Assembly (NCBI GenBank): GCA_027532905.1
Contig: JAPZUA010000004.1
Location: 308,570 to 372,569 of the forward strand
Direction of reading: 5' to 3'
DNA from: Magnetospirillum sp.
Lineage (GTDB): Bacteria > Pseudomonadota > Alphaproteobacteria > CACIAM-22H2
DNA length: 64,000 bases
Program-made: the position numbers and the translations under genes
Part shown: piece after piece, positions 55,432-63,364 of the stretch
Position numbering within the stretch: the stretch's first letter is position 1
Layout: the number at the start of each line of letters is the position of its first letter
The notes under the pieces: generated by a model
Databases searched by the model: none
Seen by the model: the letters and a program-made list of their open reading frames with translations, nothing else
Told to the model about the DNA's origin: nothing

Positions 55432-56591
55432 CAGAACGACCTCGGCAAACCAAGCACATGCTCGGCAATGTAGGACAGCACGAGATTGGTCGAGATGGGT
55501 GCGACTTGGTAGAGCCGCGTTTCGCGGAATTTGCGCTCGACGTCGTATTCCTCCGCAAAGCCGAAGCCGCCATGCGTCTGCAGGCACGCTTCGCCCGCCT
55601 GCCACGACGCGTCGGCCGCCAGCATCTTGGCCATGTTGGCTTCCGCCCCACAAGGTTCGCCCGCCTCGTAGCGCCGAATCGCTTCATGCACCATCAATTC
55701 GGCGCTGCGCATCGCGGCATAGGCTTTGGCGATCGGGAACTGCACGCCTTGGTTCTGGCCTATCGGGCGGCCGAACACGCGCCGCGATTTGGCGTAAGCC
55801 GCCGCCGTATCGACAAACCAGCGCGCGTCGCCGATGCATTCGGCGGCGATCAGAATGCGCTCGGCATTCATGCCGTCGAGAATGTAGCGAAAGCCTTTTC
55901 CCTCAGTGCCGATGCGATTTTCGATCGGGATTTCGACATTGTCGAAAAACACTTCGGTCGTCGCGTGGTTCAGCATCGCGCGCAGCGGCCGGATCGACAG
56001 GCCCTTGGCGCCGCGCATGTCGAGTACGAAGACGGAAAGCCCGTCGGTCTTTTTGGCCCCTGCGTTTTTGGAAGCGGCGTCTTTGGGTGCCGTGCGCGCG
56101 AGCAACAGCATCAGGTCCGAATGTTCGGCGCGGCTCGTCCACACTTTTTGGCCGTTGACGACATAGATGTCGCCGCGTCGCTCGGCCGTGGTGCGGATGG
56201 CCGAGGTATCGCTGCCCGCATCGGGCTCGGTCACGCCGAAGGCCTGCAGGCGCAAGGCGCCCGACGCGATGCCCGGCAAATAGCGCTGCTTTTGCGCGTC
56301 GCTGCCGTGCCGCAAGATCGTGCCCATCGTGTACATCTGCGCGTGGCACGCAGCCCCGTTGGCGCCGCTGCCATGGATCTCTTCGAGGATCGCGGCGGCG
56401 GCCGAGAGCGGCAGACCCGCACCGCCGTATTCTTCGGGGATCAAGGCCGCCAGCATGCCGCTGTCGGTCAATGCTTTCACGAACGCCGTCGGATATTCGC
56501 GCGCACGGTCGCGGTCGCGCCAATAGCTTCCGGGAAAATCGCGGCAGAGCGCCTGGACGCTGGCCCGGATTTCGTCGTGTCGCGCAATCAT
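55431..56591 (-). CDS. Acyl-CoA dehydrogenase
   Basis: This 386-residue flavoenzyme shows FAD/acyl motifs QAFGVTEPDAGSDTSAIRT and WTSRAEHSDLMLLLAR, plus LQTHGGFGFAEEYDVERKFRETRLY near the C terminus. The catalytic Glu found in YEGTS of short- and medium-chain enzymes is absent; the tail reads LYQVAPIST instead. Glu 244, in MNAERILIAAE, aligns with the catalytic Glu of isovaleryl-CoA dehydrogenase, so activity is still plausible. The start overlaps the Ldh-type gene stop as ATGA. The acyl substrate may be branched or dicarboxylic. Confidence 0.9.
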   Translation of the reverse strand: MIARHDEIRASVQALCRDFPGSYWRDRDRAREYPTAFVKALTDSGMLAALIPEEYGGAGLPLSAAAAILEEIHGSGANGAACHAQMYTMGTILRHGSDAQKQRYLPGIASGALRLQAFGVTEPDAGSDTSAIRTTAERRGDIYVVNGQKVWTSRAEHSDLMLLLARTAPKDAASKNAGAKKTDGLSVFVLDMRGAKGLSIRPLRAMLNHATTEVFFDNVEIPIENRIGTEGKGFRYILDGMNAERILIAAECIGDARWFVDTAAAYAKSRRVFGRPIGQNQGVQFPIAKAYAAMRSAELMVHEAIRRYEAGEPCGAEANMAKMLAADASWQAGEACLQTHGGFGFAEEYDVERKFRETRLYQVAPISTNLVLSYIAEHVLGLPRSF

Positions 56592-57592
56592 CCCGCTGCC
56601 CGTTTGCGCAGATCGGCCAGCAGATCGGCCGGCACTTTGATGCCGTCTTTGGCCGCTTTCGCGCGCAAGGCAAGGCGCCTTGCACCCGGCAGGCGCGTGC
56701 CCGACTGGCCGAGCACCGCCCCCAGCAACGTCTCGACGCGCGCGGCAAACGCTGCGCCCGCCAGCCTTGCGGGATCGATCAGCATCAGCAATTGGCCCAC
56801 GCGCGGCGGCGGGCCTTTGGCGTCGAAAAACGAGCTCGCCTCGAAACCGAAATGCGACGCGGTCAACGCGGCCGACAGCAATTCGACCATCAGCACGAGG
56901 GCGGCACCCTTGGCGTCGCCCAGCGGCAGCATCGTGCCCGCGAGCGCTTGTTTTGCGTCGGTCGTGGGCTGGCCTGAAGGATCGAGTGCCCAGCCTTCCG
57001 GGATCGCATCGCCCTTCTGCGCTGCGACCATGATCTTGCCGCGCGCGACTTTGGACAAAGACAGATCGATCACCAATGGCGGCTGGCCCTGCCGAGGGCA
57101 GGCAAACGCGATCGGGTTGGTGCCGAAGAGCGGCTTCGACCCGCCCCAGGGTGCGATCGCCGCCGGCGAATTGCCGAACAGCAACGCCACAAGCCCGTGC
57201 TTGGCCGCCGCTTCGACATGCAAGCCCGCAGCCCCGAAATGGTGCGAGTTGGCAATGCCGACCGCAACCGTGCCGGCGGTCTTTGCCATTTCGGCTGCGC
57301 GCGCGATCGCCGCTTCTATGGCCGGGTACGCAAACCCATCTTTCGCGTCGACCAACAATGTGCCGGGGGCCGTTGCGGTCAATGTGGGCACGGCATGGCC
57401 ATCGACTTTGCCTACTTTGGCTTGATCGGCATAGGCGGCCACACGCGACAGACCGTGGCTCGCCAGCCCATCGGCCTCGGCTGCGATCAACGCGTCGGCG
57501 ACCGAAGCGGCATTGGCGGGCGAGGTGTTCGCGGCAACGAGTGCGGCAACCGCGATCCGATGCGCTTCGGCCAAGGCGATGGTTTCGCTCAT
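56588..57592 (-). CDS. Ldh family 2-hydroxyacid dehydrogenase (malate/sulfolactate type)
   Basis: This 334-residue protein belongs to the YlbC/ComC/malate dehydrogenase (type 2) superfamily, which does not use a Rossmann fold. Landmarks are SHGLSRVAAYADQ near residue 45, VGIANSHHFGAAGLH near 110-125 with the catalytic His, PLFGTNPIAFACPR, and MLPLGDAKGAALVLMVELLSA. Members oxidise malate, (R)-sulfolactate, ureidoglycolate, or reduce cyclic imino acids. It overlaps genes on both sides with ATGA. Coupling with the D-2-hydroxyacid dehydrogenase next door is noteworthy. Confidence 0.87.
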   Translation of the reverse strand: MSETIALAEAHRIAVAALVAANTSPANAASVADALIAAEADGLASHGLSRVAAYADQAKVGKVDGHAVPTLTATAPGTLLVDAKDGFAYPAIEAAIARAAEMAKTAGTVAVGIANSHHFGAAGLHVEAAAKHGLVALLFGNSPAAIAPWGGSKPLFGTNPIAFACPRQGQPPLVIDLSLSKVARGKIMVAAQKGDAIPEGWALDPSGQPTTDAKQALAGTMLPLGDAKGAALVLMVELLSAALTASHFGFEASSFFDAKGPPPRVGQLLMLIDPARLAGAAFAARVETLLGAVLGQSGTRLPGARRLALRAKAAKDGIKVPADLLADLRKRAAG

Positions 57593-58539
57593 TTGCGACC
57601 CTTGATCCCGAGTTTCTGCAAAGCGCCGCGCACATTGGCGACGGTCACCGACGAGACGCGCACATTGCCCTCGGCCGTCACGCCCGCAATATGCGGCGTG
57701 AGCCACAAGCGCGGCACGCCCTCCAGCACCGAGCCCGCTTTGAGCGGCTCCTGGTCGAATACGTCGAGCAAGGCGCCGCCCAAGGCGCCGGCCTTGAGGG
57801 CAGCGGCCAACGCCGCCTCGTCGATGATGCCGCCACGCGCGGTGTTGATCACGAGGGCCGTCGGCTTCATCGCCTTGAGGCGCTTGGCATCGAGCAGATT
57901 GCGCGTCTGCGGCGTCAACGGCACATGCAGCGACACGACGTCGCTCGAGGCGCACAGCGTATCGATGTCGGCTACGCGCGCCACACCGTATTGCGCCCAC
58001 GCCGGATCGTCGGGCTTCAAGATCGGATCGTAGGCGACGATTTCCATGTCGAGCGCTTTGGCGCGGCTCGCCACCGCGCGCGCGATGCCGCCGAAGCCGA
58101 CGAGGCCCAAGCGCTTGCCCATCGCTTCGCCGAGCATCAGATCGTTGCGCGGCCATTTGCCGGCGAGTACGGCGTCGTTGGCTTTCCACACGTCGCGCAA
58201 GCCCACGAGGATTGCGGCTATCACGTATTCGGCGACCGACACGGTGTTGGCCCCGGTCGCAGGGAAAACCTGGATGCCGCGCCGCGCACATTCGTCCATG
58301 TCGATATTGTCGAGACCCACGCCCAAGCGGCCGATGACTTTTAGATTTTTCATTGCGGCCAGCACGGGGCCGCGCACTTGGGTGCGGTTGCGCACGATGA
58401 TGGCGGGGCTGTCGGCAGCCAGCCGCGCCAATTCGTCGAGATTGTCGACGAGCTTGGGATCGTAATGCACGGAATAGTCCCGGGCGAGATCGTCCACCGC
58501 CCATTGGTCCACGAATTCGGTCACGACGATGTCGGTCAT
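57589..58539 (-). CDS. D-2-hydroxyacid dehydrogenase (phosphoglycerate dehydrogenase-like)
   Basis: This 316-residue Rossmann enzyme has VIGRLGVGLDNIDMDECARRGI near residue 68, GLVGFGGIARAVASRAKALDM near 145, the catalytic Arg in NTARGG, Glu in FDQEP and His in LTPHIAG. It lacks the C-terminal ACT domain of true SerA. Homologues include (S)-sulfolactate dehydrogenase SlcC and hydroxypyruvate/glyoxylate reductases. It starts one base after the ThDP-enzyme stop and ends with an ATGA overlap into the Ldh gene. Confidence 0.88.
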   Translation of the reverse strand: MTDIVVTEFVDQWAVDDLARDYSVHYDPKLVDNLDELARLAADSPAIIVRNRTQVRGPVLAAMKNLKVIGRLGVGLDNIDMDECARRGIQVFPATGANTVSVAEYVIAAILVGLRDVWKANDAVLAGKWPRNDLMLGEAMGKRLGLVGFGGIARAVASRAKALDMEIVAYDPILKPDDPAWAQYGVARVADIDTLCASSDVVSLHVPLTPQTRNLLDAKRLKAMKPTALVINTARGGIIDEAALAAALKAGALGGALLDVFDQEPLKAGSVLEGVPRLWLTPHIAGVTAEGNVRVSSVTVANVRGALQKLGIKGRK

Positions 58540-58540
58540 G

Positions 58541-60145
58541 TCACATCTGCTCCATGTATTCGGCCGGATCGACGATTGCGTCGATGACCGTGAATTTGCG
58601 CGCTTTGAGCGCTTGGTCGAAGGCCGCTTCGAACGCAGCAAGGCTTTCGACGCGCACGCCGACGGCGCCGCAAGCTTGCGCCACCTGGTCGAAGCGCGGG
58701 CCTGCGAAATCCACCGCGCGCTGTGCCATCTGCATTTTTGCTTGCTTAAGTTTGATCAGCGACAGGGCGCCGTCGTTCAGCACGACGACGATGATCGGCA
58801 GATCGAGCTCGGCCGCGAGCGGCAACTCGCCCAGCGTCATCAGCATGCAGCCGTCGCCGACCAAGGCCACGACCGGCGCTTGCGGATCGGCCAACTGCGC
58901 GCCGATAGCGGCGGGTACGGCATAGCCCATGCAGCACAAACCGTTCGACTGCATAAGCTGACCCGGCGCTTGGGCCGCGATCGCATGGCTTGCCAAGATG
59001 CGATGCGCCCCCACATCGACCGTCATGCGCCAGGAAGGCGTCACGCGATCCGACACGGCTTTGAACAAAGCGGCCGGCGATATGCCTGTGGCAGGCTCGC
59101 GCGGGCGCACGATGTGCGCCACGTCCGCGCGGCATGCGGCCAGCATCTCGGGCGCCCAGGCAGGCGTGCTGGCGGCGGTCAATTGCGCCAGCATCGTCGG
59201 CAAATCGCCGTAGCATTCTTGGCCGAGCGGGAAGATGCGGTGGTTGAGCGGCCCCCAATCGAGCGCCACGACTTCGACCGCCGATCCCCACGCATCGACC
59301 CACGCGTCGCGCAGTTCAATCGGATCGAAACCGACGCAGACGATGAGATCGGCGGCGGCCAGCAGTTTGAGATTGGCCGCATCGACGATCGGCGACAGGC
59401 CGACAGCACCCACGCACAAAGCATGTTTGTCGCTAACCACACCCTTGGCTTTGTAGGTCGCGAAAAACGGCATGTGACGCGCTTCGAGGAAGGCTTGCAG
59501 CGCTTGCGGCACGCGCTCGGCCAACGCCCCGCGTCCAATGAGCGCCAACGGTCGCTTGGCAGCGGCGAGTTTCGCACGCAATTCGGCGGCGACCGCATCG
59601 GCGAGGCCGGTGCGCGCGATCCGCGCAGGGCGCGGCTCGGCCGCCTCTTTGCTGTCTTGGCGGCCGAGATCGGCGGGCACGTTCAGCATCACGGGGCCGG
59701 CGGGATAGCTCGTCGCAATGTCCAGCGCCCGCGCCAGATGCTGGGCGGGGCGTGCGGCATTGAGATGTGCGGCGTATTTGACGACCGGTGTGGCGAGTGC
59801 AACGTGGTCGAAAGCTTGGTGGTTGTAGATCTGCGCGTTCGCCGTCGCCATCTCGCCGGTCAGCACCGCAATGGGCGAACGTTCCATCAATGCGCCCGCA
59901 AGCCCCGCCGTTGCGTTCGCAATGCCGGGGCCCAGGGCCGGGATCAGCACTTGCGGCTTGCCGGTGATTTGCGCCACGGCATCGGCCATGAAGGCCGCCG
60001 CCGGTTCGGACTTCGCGAGCACGAAGCGAATGCCAGCCTCTTCGCAGGCGCGCACCGTTTCGAGCACGTCGTTGCCGGGAATGCCGAACGCAAAAGAAGC
60101 GCCCCACGCTTTCAGCGTGCGGGCAAGACGGTCGGCGACTTTCAT
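58541..60145 (-). CDS. Thiamine diphosphate-dependent enzyme, acetolactate synthase-like
   Basis: This 534-residue ThDP enzyme has the catalytic Glu 47 in LAKSEPAAAFMADA, the middle FAD/ancestral-ADP domain (about 185-330), and the GDG-N ThDP-magnesium motif in LVGDGCMLMTLGELPLAAELDLPII with NDGALS. Its length is like AlsS/IlvB and 2-oxoacid decarboxylases. It is not the sulfoacetaldehyde acetyltransferase I know, judging by the N terminus. It may decarboxylate or carboligate the 2-oxo acid produced by the adjacent dehydrogenases. The start overlaps the flavoprotein stop as ATGA. Confidence 0.88.
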   Translation of the reverse strand: MKVADRLARTLKAWGASFAFGIPGNDVLETVRACEEAGIRFVLAKSEPAAAFMADAVAQITGKPQVLIPALGPGIANATAGLAGALMERSPIAVLTGEMATANAQIYNHQAFDHVALATPVVKYAAHLNAARPAQHLARALDIATSYPAGPVMLNVPADLGRQDSKEAAEPRPARIARTGLADAVAAELRAKLAAAKRPLALIGRGALAERVPQALQAFLEARHMPFFATYKAKGVVSDKHALCVGAVGLSPIVDAANLKLLAAADLIVCVGFDPIELRDAWVDAWGSAVEVVALDWGPLNHRIFPLGQECYGDLPTMLAQLTAASTPAWAPEMLAACRADVAHIVRPREPATGISPAALFKAVSDRVTPSWRMTVDVGAHRILASHAIAAQAPGQLMQSNGLCCMGYAVPAAIGAQLADPQAPVVALVGDGCMLMTLGELPLAAELDLPIIVVVLNDGALSLIKLKQAKMQMAQRAVDFAGPRFDQVAQACGAVGVRVESLAAFEAAFDQALKARKFTVIDAIVDPAEYMEQM

Positions 60146-61866
60146 TCTGCAGCCTCGGCTTCGAGTAAGGTTTGGCCCGGCCGCACGCGCGTGAAGGCGA
60201 CGGGGGAAGTCGTCACTTGCGCGCGGCCGCCCGCGAGTGTCGCAAGCGTATAGCGCGAAGCGGCAAGATCGCCCGCTGCCGGGTGGTCGGCGCGGAAATG
60301 GGCACCCCGGCTGTCGTCGCGTGCGGCGGCGGCGGCACGGATCGTTTTCGACACGGCGACGAGATTTTTGAGATTGAGCCAATCGGCCCAGGTGAGATTG
60401 AACGCGCGGTCGCCGTCGGCAACACCGGCCGCATCGAGGCTTGCATCGAATTCGTCGAGTGCGGTTTCGGCGCGCGCAAGGCCGCGCGCGTCGCGCACGA
60501 TGCCGACATCGTTCCACATCGTCTCGAACAGCTTCTCGCGGATCGCTTCGAGGTCGACCGGCTTGCGGCCGAACGGTGCGACGGCTTCGGCAATCGCGGC
60601 CGCGATCGCGGCTTCGTCGGCGTCGCGCAACGCGGCCCCTGCGCGCACGTATTTCGCCATGCTTGCACCGGCAAGCCCGCCGAACACAGTCGAGTTCGCG
60701 ACACCGTTGCCGCCAAGGCGGTTGGCACCATGCACGCCGCCCGTGTCTTCGCCGGCCGCGAACAGGCCCGGCAGTGCGGTCGTGCAGTCGGGTGCGAACG
60801 GCAAACCGCCCATCATGTAGTGCGCCGTGGGCACGACCTCGACGCGGTCGCCCGCGAGGTCGAAGCCGCAATCGGCACAGCGCTCGACCATGCCTTTGAA
60901 TTGGCGGCGCACATTTGCGGGGCCGAGATGGCGCATCTCGAGATAGACACCGCCCAGATCCGTACCGCGCCCTTTGGCGATCGTGTCGAAGATCGCCCGG
61001 CTCACCACGTCGCGCGTGGCGCGCTCGGCCTTGGGATCGTATTCGGCCATAAAGCGCCTGCCGTCGCGGTCCGTGAGCCAACCGCCCGCACCGCGCAAAC
61101 CTTCTTCGAGCACGGTGCCGGTCATGCGGGTGTCGGGCCCGGCCAGCAGCCCCGTCGGGTGGAACTGCACCATCTCCATGTCGCGCAACGGCAGCCCCGC
61201 GCGCAGCGCCATCGCCATGCCGTCGCAGGCTTTGTCGCCCGAGGGTGTGTGGTATTTATACATGGTCGGGCCGCCGCCGGTGGCGAGCAGCACGGCTTTC
61301 GCGCGCACGAACACGAAGGATCCTGCGCGCATGTCCAGCATCAATACGCCGGACAAGGCCGACCCGTCCGGTGTTTTGACAAGCGCCAATGCGCGGTGTT
61401 CTTCAAGCCTTGCAATGCCGCGCGCCCAAACCTGTTCCGCCAAGCGATTGACGATCTCGATGCCGGTCAAATCGCCCTTGTGCACCGTGCGGTCGAAGGT
61501 TTGGCCGGCAAAGGCCTTCTGGTGCACGGTGCCGTCGGGATTGCGGTCGAAGAAACAGCCGAGCTCATTCTCGAGCTCGCGGATGCGCACTTGCGCTTCG
61601 TGCACCAGCAGCCAGGCGAGATCCTGGTCGTTGAGCCATTTGCCGCCCTCGATCGTGTCCATGAAATGGCGCACGGCACTGTCGCCTTTGGCGAGCGCGA
61701 CGTTGTAGCCGCCCTGGACCATGCGCGTGCACCCGCTCTTGCCGAGCAGGCCCTTGACCGCGATCGTTATGTCGAGCGCAGGATTGGCCTTGTGCGCATG
61801 CAAGGCCGCAAACAGCCCGGCCCCGCCTGCACCCAGGATCAAAATGTCGGTGTCGATGCGCTTCAC
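60142..61866 (-). CDS. FAD-dependent fumarate reductase/succinate dehydrogenase-like flavoprotein
   Basis: This 574-residue flavoprotein starts at GTG with ILGAGGAGLFAALHA, the FAD dinucleotide fold. It has QFHPTGL near residue 213, HYMMGGLPFAPD near 340 and HGANRLGGNGV near 370, which include the conserved His and Arg active-site residues of the FrdA/SdhA family. The covalent-FAD His of SdhA is not present; the site reads SGCTRMVQGG, as in L-aspartate oxidase or soluble fumarate reductases. No iron-sulfur or membrane partner is encoded nearby. It may act on the dicarboxylic acid handled by the operon. Start overlaps the beta subunit stop as GTGA. Confidence 0.86.
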   Translation of the reverse strand: MKRIDTDILILGAGGAGLFAALHAHKANPALDITIAVKGLLGKSGCTRMVQGGYNVALAKGDSAVRHFMDTIEGGKWLNDQDLAWLLVHEAQVRIRELENELGCFFDRNPDGTVHQKAFAGQTFDRTVHKGDLTGIEIVNRLAEQVWARGIARLEEHRALALVKTPDGSALSGVLMLDMRAGSFVFVRAKAVLLATGGGPTMYKYHTPSGDKACDGMAMALRAGLPLRDMEMVQFHPTGLLAGPDTRMTGTVLEEGLRGAGGWLTDRDGRRFMAEYDPKAERATRDVVSRAIFDTIAKGRGTDLGGVYLEMRHLGPANVRRQFKGMVERCADCGFDLAGDRVEVVPTAHYMMGGLPFAPDCTTALPGLFAAGEDTGGVHGANRLGGNGVANSTVFGGLAGASMAKYVRAGAALRDADEAAIAAAIAEAVAPFGRKPVDLEAIREKLFETMWNDVGIVRDARGLARAETALDEFDASLDAAGVADGDRAFNLTWADWLNLKNLVAVSKTIRAAAAARDDSRGAHFRADHPAAGDLAASRYTLATLAGGRAQVTTSPVAFTRVRPGQTLLEAEAAE

Positions 61867-62474
61867 GCTTTCACCCCGAGTGCCGCCAAGGCCGCCGCAC
61901 GCCGATCTTCGGCCGTGGCGCGCACCGTGTCGTAAAGCGAGTTGCCGTGGCTGTCCATCGCGACCAAGAGCGGCCCGAATCCCTTGATCTTGAAATGCCA
62001 CAGGCTCTCGGGATTGAGATCGTCGAAATCGACGTCGACGATGCGCTCGATCCACGTCGTCTCGAGGGCGGCCGTGCCGCCGATGATCGCAAGATAGACC
62101 CCGCCAAGCTCGGCGAATGCGGCAAGCGAAGCTTCGCGCAAACCGCCTTTGCCCACGACGATGCGCACGCCGTATTCGGCCATCAAAGGCCGCGTAAAGC
62201 GCTCCATGCGGTCGGACGTGGTGGTGCCGACGCACACGGGCGCGTAGCCCGCGGGCGCTTCGTTCGAGATCGGCACTTTGCGCACGTTGGGGGCCGTGTG
62301 GATCACGGCATGGCCGCGCAAATCGAAGCGCGTGCGCCGGCCGCGGTCGAACATGTGGATCTGCGTCGCGTCGCGGATGCCGAAAAGATCGCTTTCGAGC
62401 GTGACCGTATCGCCCGCGCGCAATCTGCGGATATCGGCTTCGCTTGCGGGCATGGGCAGCGTGTGATGGGCCAT
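61863..62474 (-). CDS. Class I fumarase-type hydro-lyase, beta subunit
   Basis: This 203-residue protein matches the C-terminal beta subunit of split class I hydratases (fumarase, L-tartrate dehydratase TtdB, mesaconase). Recognisable parts are LRAGDTVTLESDLFGIRDATQ, YAPVCVGTTTSDRMERF, RIVVGKGGL and the C-terminal LWHFKIKGFGPLLVAMDSHGNSLY. It begins five bases after the alpha-subunit stop and ends with a GTGA overlap into the flavoprotein gene. The substrate specificity is not settled by sequence. Confidence 0.9.
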   Translation of the reverse strand: MAHHTLPMPASEADIRRLRAGDTVTLESDLFGIRDATQIHMFDRGRRTRFDLRGHAVIHTAPNVRKVPISNEAPAGYAPVCVGTTTSDRMERFTRPLMAEYGVRIVVGKGGLREASLAAFAELGGVYLAIIGGTAALETTWIERIVDVDFDDLNPESLWHFKIKGFGPLLVAMDSHGNSLYDTVRATAEDRRAAALAALGVKA

Positions 62475-62479
62475 GGCGG

Positions 62480-63364
62480 CTAGAACCCGATCGCGAGCCC
62501 GTCGGGCGAGAAGGTCGCACTCGCCCGGCGCGCGGAATGGCATTGGATGTTGACGGCCACGGGATTCATCGTGATGTGCGTTGCCGCCGTTTCGACATGC
62601 ACGGCAAAGGCCGTCGAATCGCCGCCGAGCCCTTGCGGCCCGATGCCCAGCGTGTTGACGGCCGCCGACAGCAGCTTCTCGAGCTTGGCCCCTTCGGGAT
62701 CGCTGCACACCGAGCCAAGCGGGCGCGTGGCCGCGATCTTGGCGATGTGCATGCACAGATCCGACGTGCCCCCGATGCCGACTCCCACGATGGTCGGCGG
62801 ACAGACCTTGCCGCCCGCTTCCATCACGCGGTCGATCACGAACGTCTTGATGCCGTCGATCCCGTCGGCCGGGATCAGCATTTTGAGGAACGAGCCGTTC
62901 TCCGAGCCCGAGCCTTTCGGGATCATTTCGAGGCGCAGCGTGCGCGGCCGATCCACGAAATCGATATGGATCACCGGCACGCGAATGCCCGACGACGTAT
63001 GCAGATTGACGCGGCTCAGCGGGTGCACGACCGACGAGCGCAGCGGATATTCGCGCGTAGCGCGGGCAACGCCGCGCCCGATCGCCTCTTTGAGCGCGAA
63101 GCCGTCGATCGCCACCTCCTGGCCGATCTCGACATTGAAGATCGGAATGCCGGTGTCTTGGCACAGAAGATTGTCGGTGCGCTCGGCCACGCCGATATTC
63201 TCGATCATCGTCGCGAGCACGGCTTTGGCCGTGTGGCCGGTTTCGGCCGCGTCGAGTTTCGTGAAACCGGCTTTGATGTCGTCGGGCAGCACTTTGAGCG
63301 CGCGGATATAGAGATACTTCGCCGCCTCTTCGATCGCGGCAATATCGACGGCGAACGCGCTCAC
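62480..63364 (-). CDS. Class I fumarase-type hydro-lyase, alpha subunit
   Basis: This 294-residue iron-sulfur subunit has Cys 68 in NLLCQDTGIP, Cys 188 in GKVCPPTIVGVGIGGT, and Cys 275 in VNIQCHSARR, the three cluster ligands with TtdA-like spacing. IPKGSGSENGSF, part of the substrate site, is also kept. Members catalyse reversible hydration of fumarate, tartrate or mesaconate. The start is GTG at 63364, overlapping the permease stop as GTGA. With the beta subunit it forms one enzyme. Confidence 0.92.
   Translation of the reverse strand: MSAFAVDIAAIEEAAKYLYIRALKVLPDDIKAGFTKLDAAETGHTAKAVLATMIENIGVAERTDNLLCQDTGIPIFNVEIGQEVAIDGFALKEAIGRGVARATREYPLRSSVVHPLSRVNLHTSSGIRVPVIHIDFVDRPRTLRLEMIPKGSGSENGSFLKMLIPADGIDGIKTFVIDRVMEAGGKVCPPTIVGVGIGGTSDLCMHIAKIAATRPLGSVCSDPEGAKLEKLLSAAVNTLGIGPQGLGGDSTAFAVHVETAATHITMNPVAVNIQCHSARRASATFSPDGLAIGF

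Noticed and set aside
58541-60145. ThDP enzyme as sulfoacetaldehyde acetyltransferase (Xsc)
   Set aside because: The N-terminal sequence does not match the Xsc family start I know, and no phosphate acetyltransferase gene is present. Left as an unassigned ThDP enzyme.
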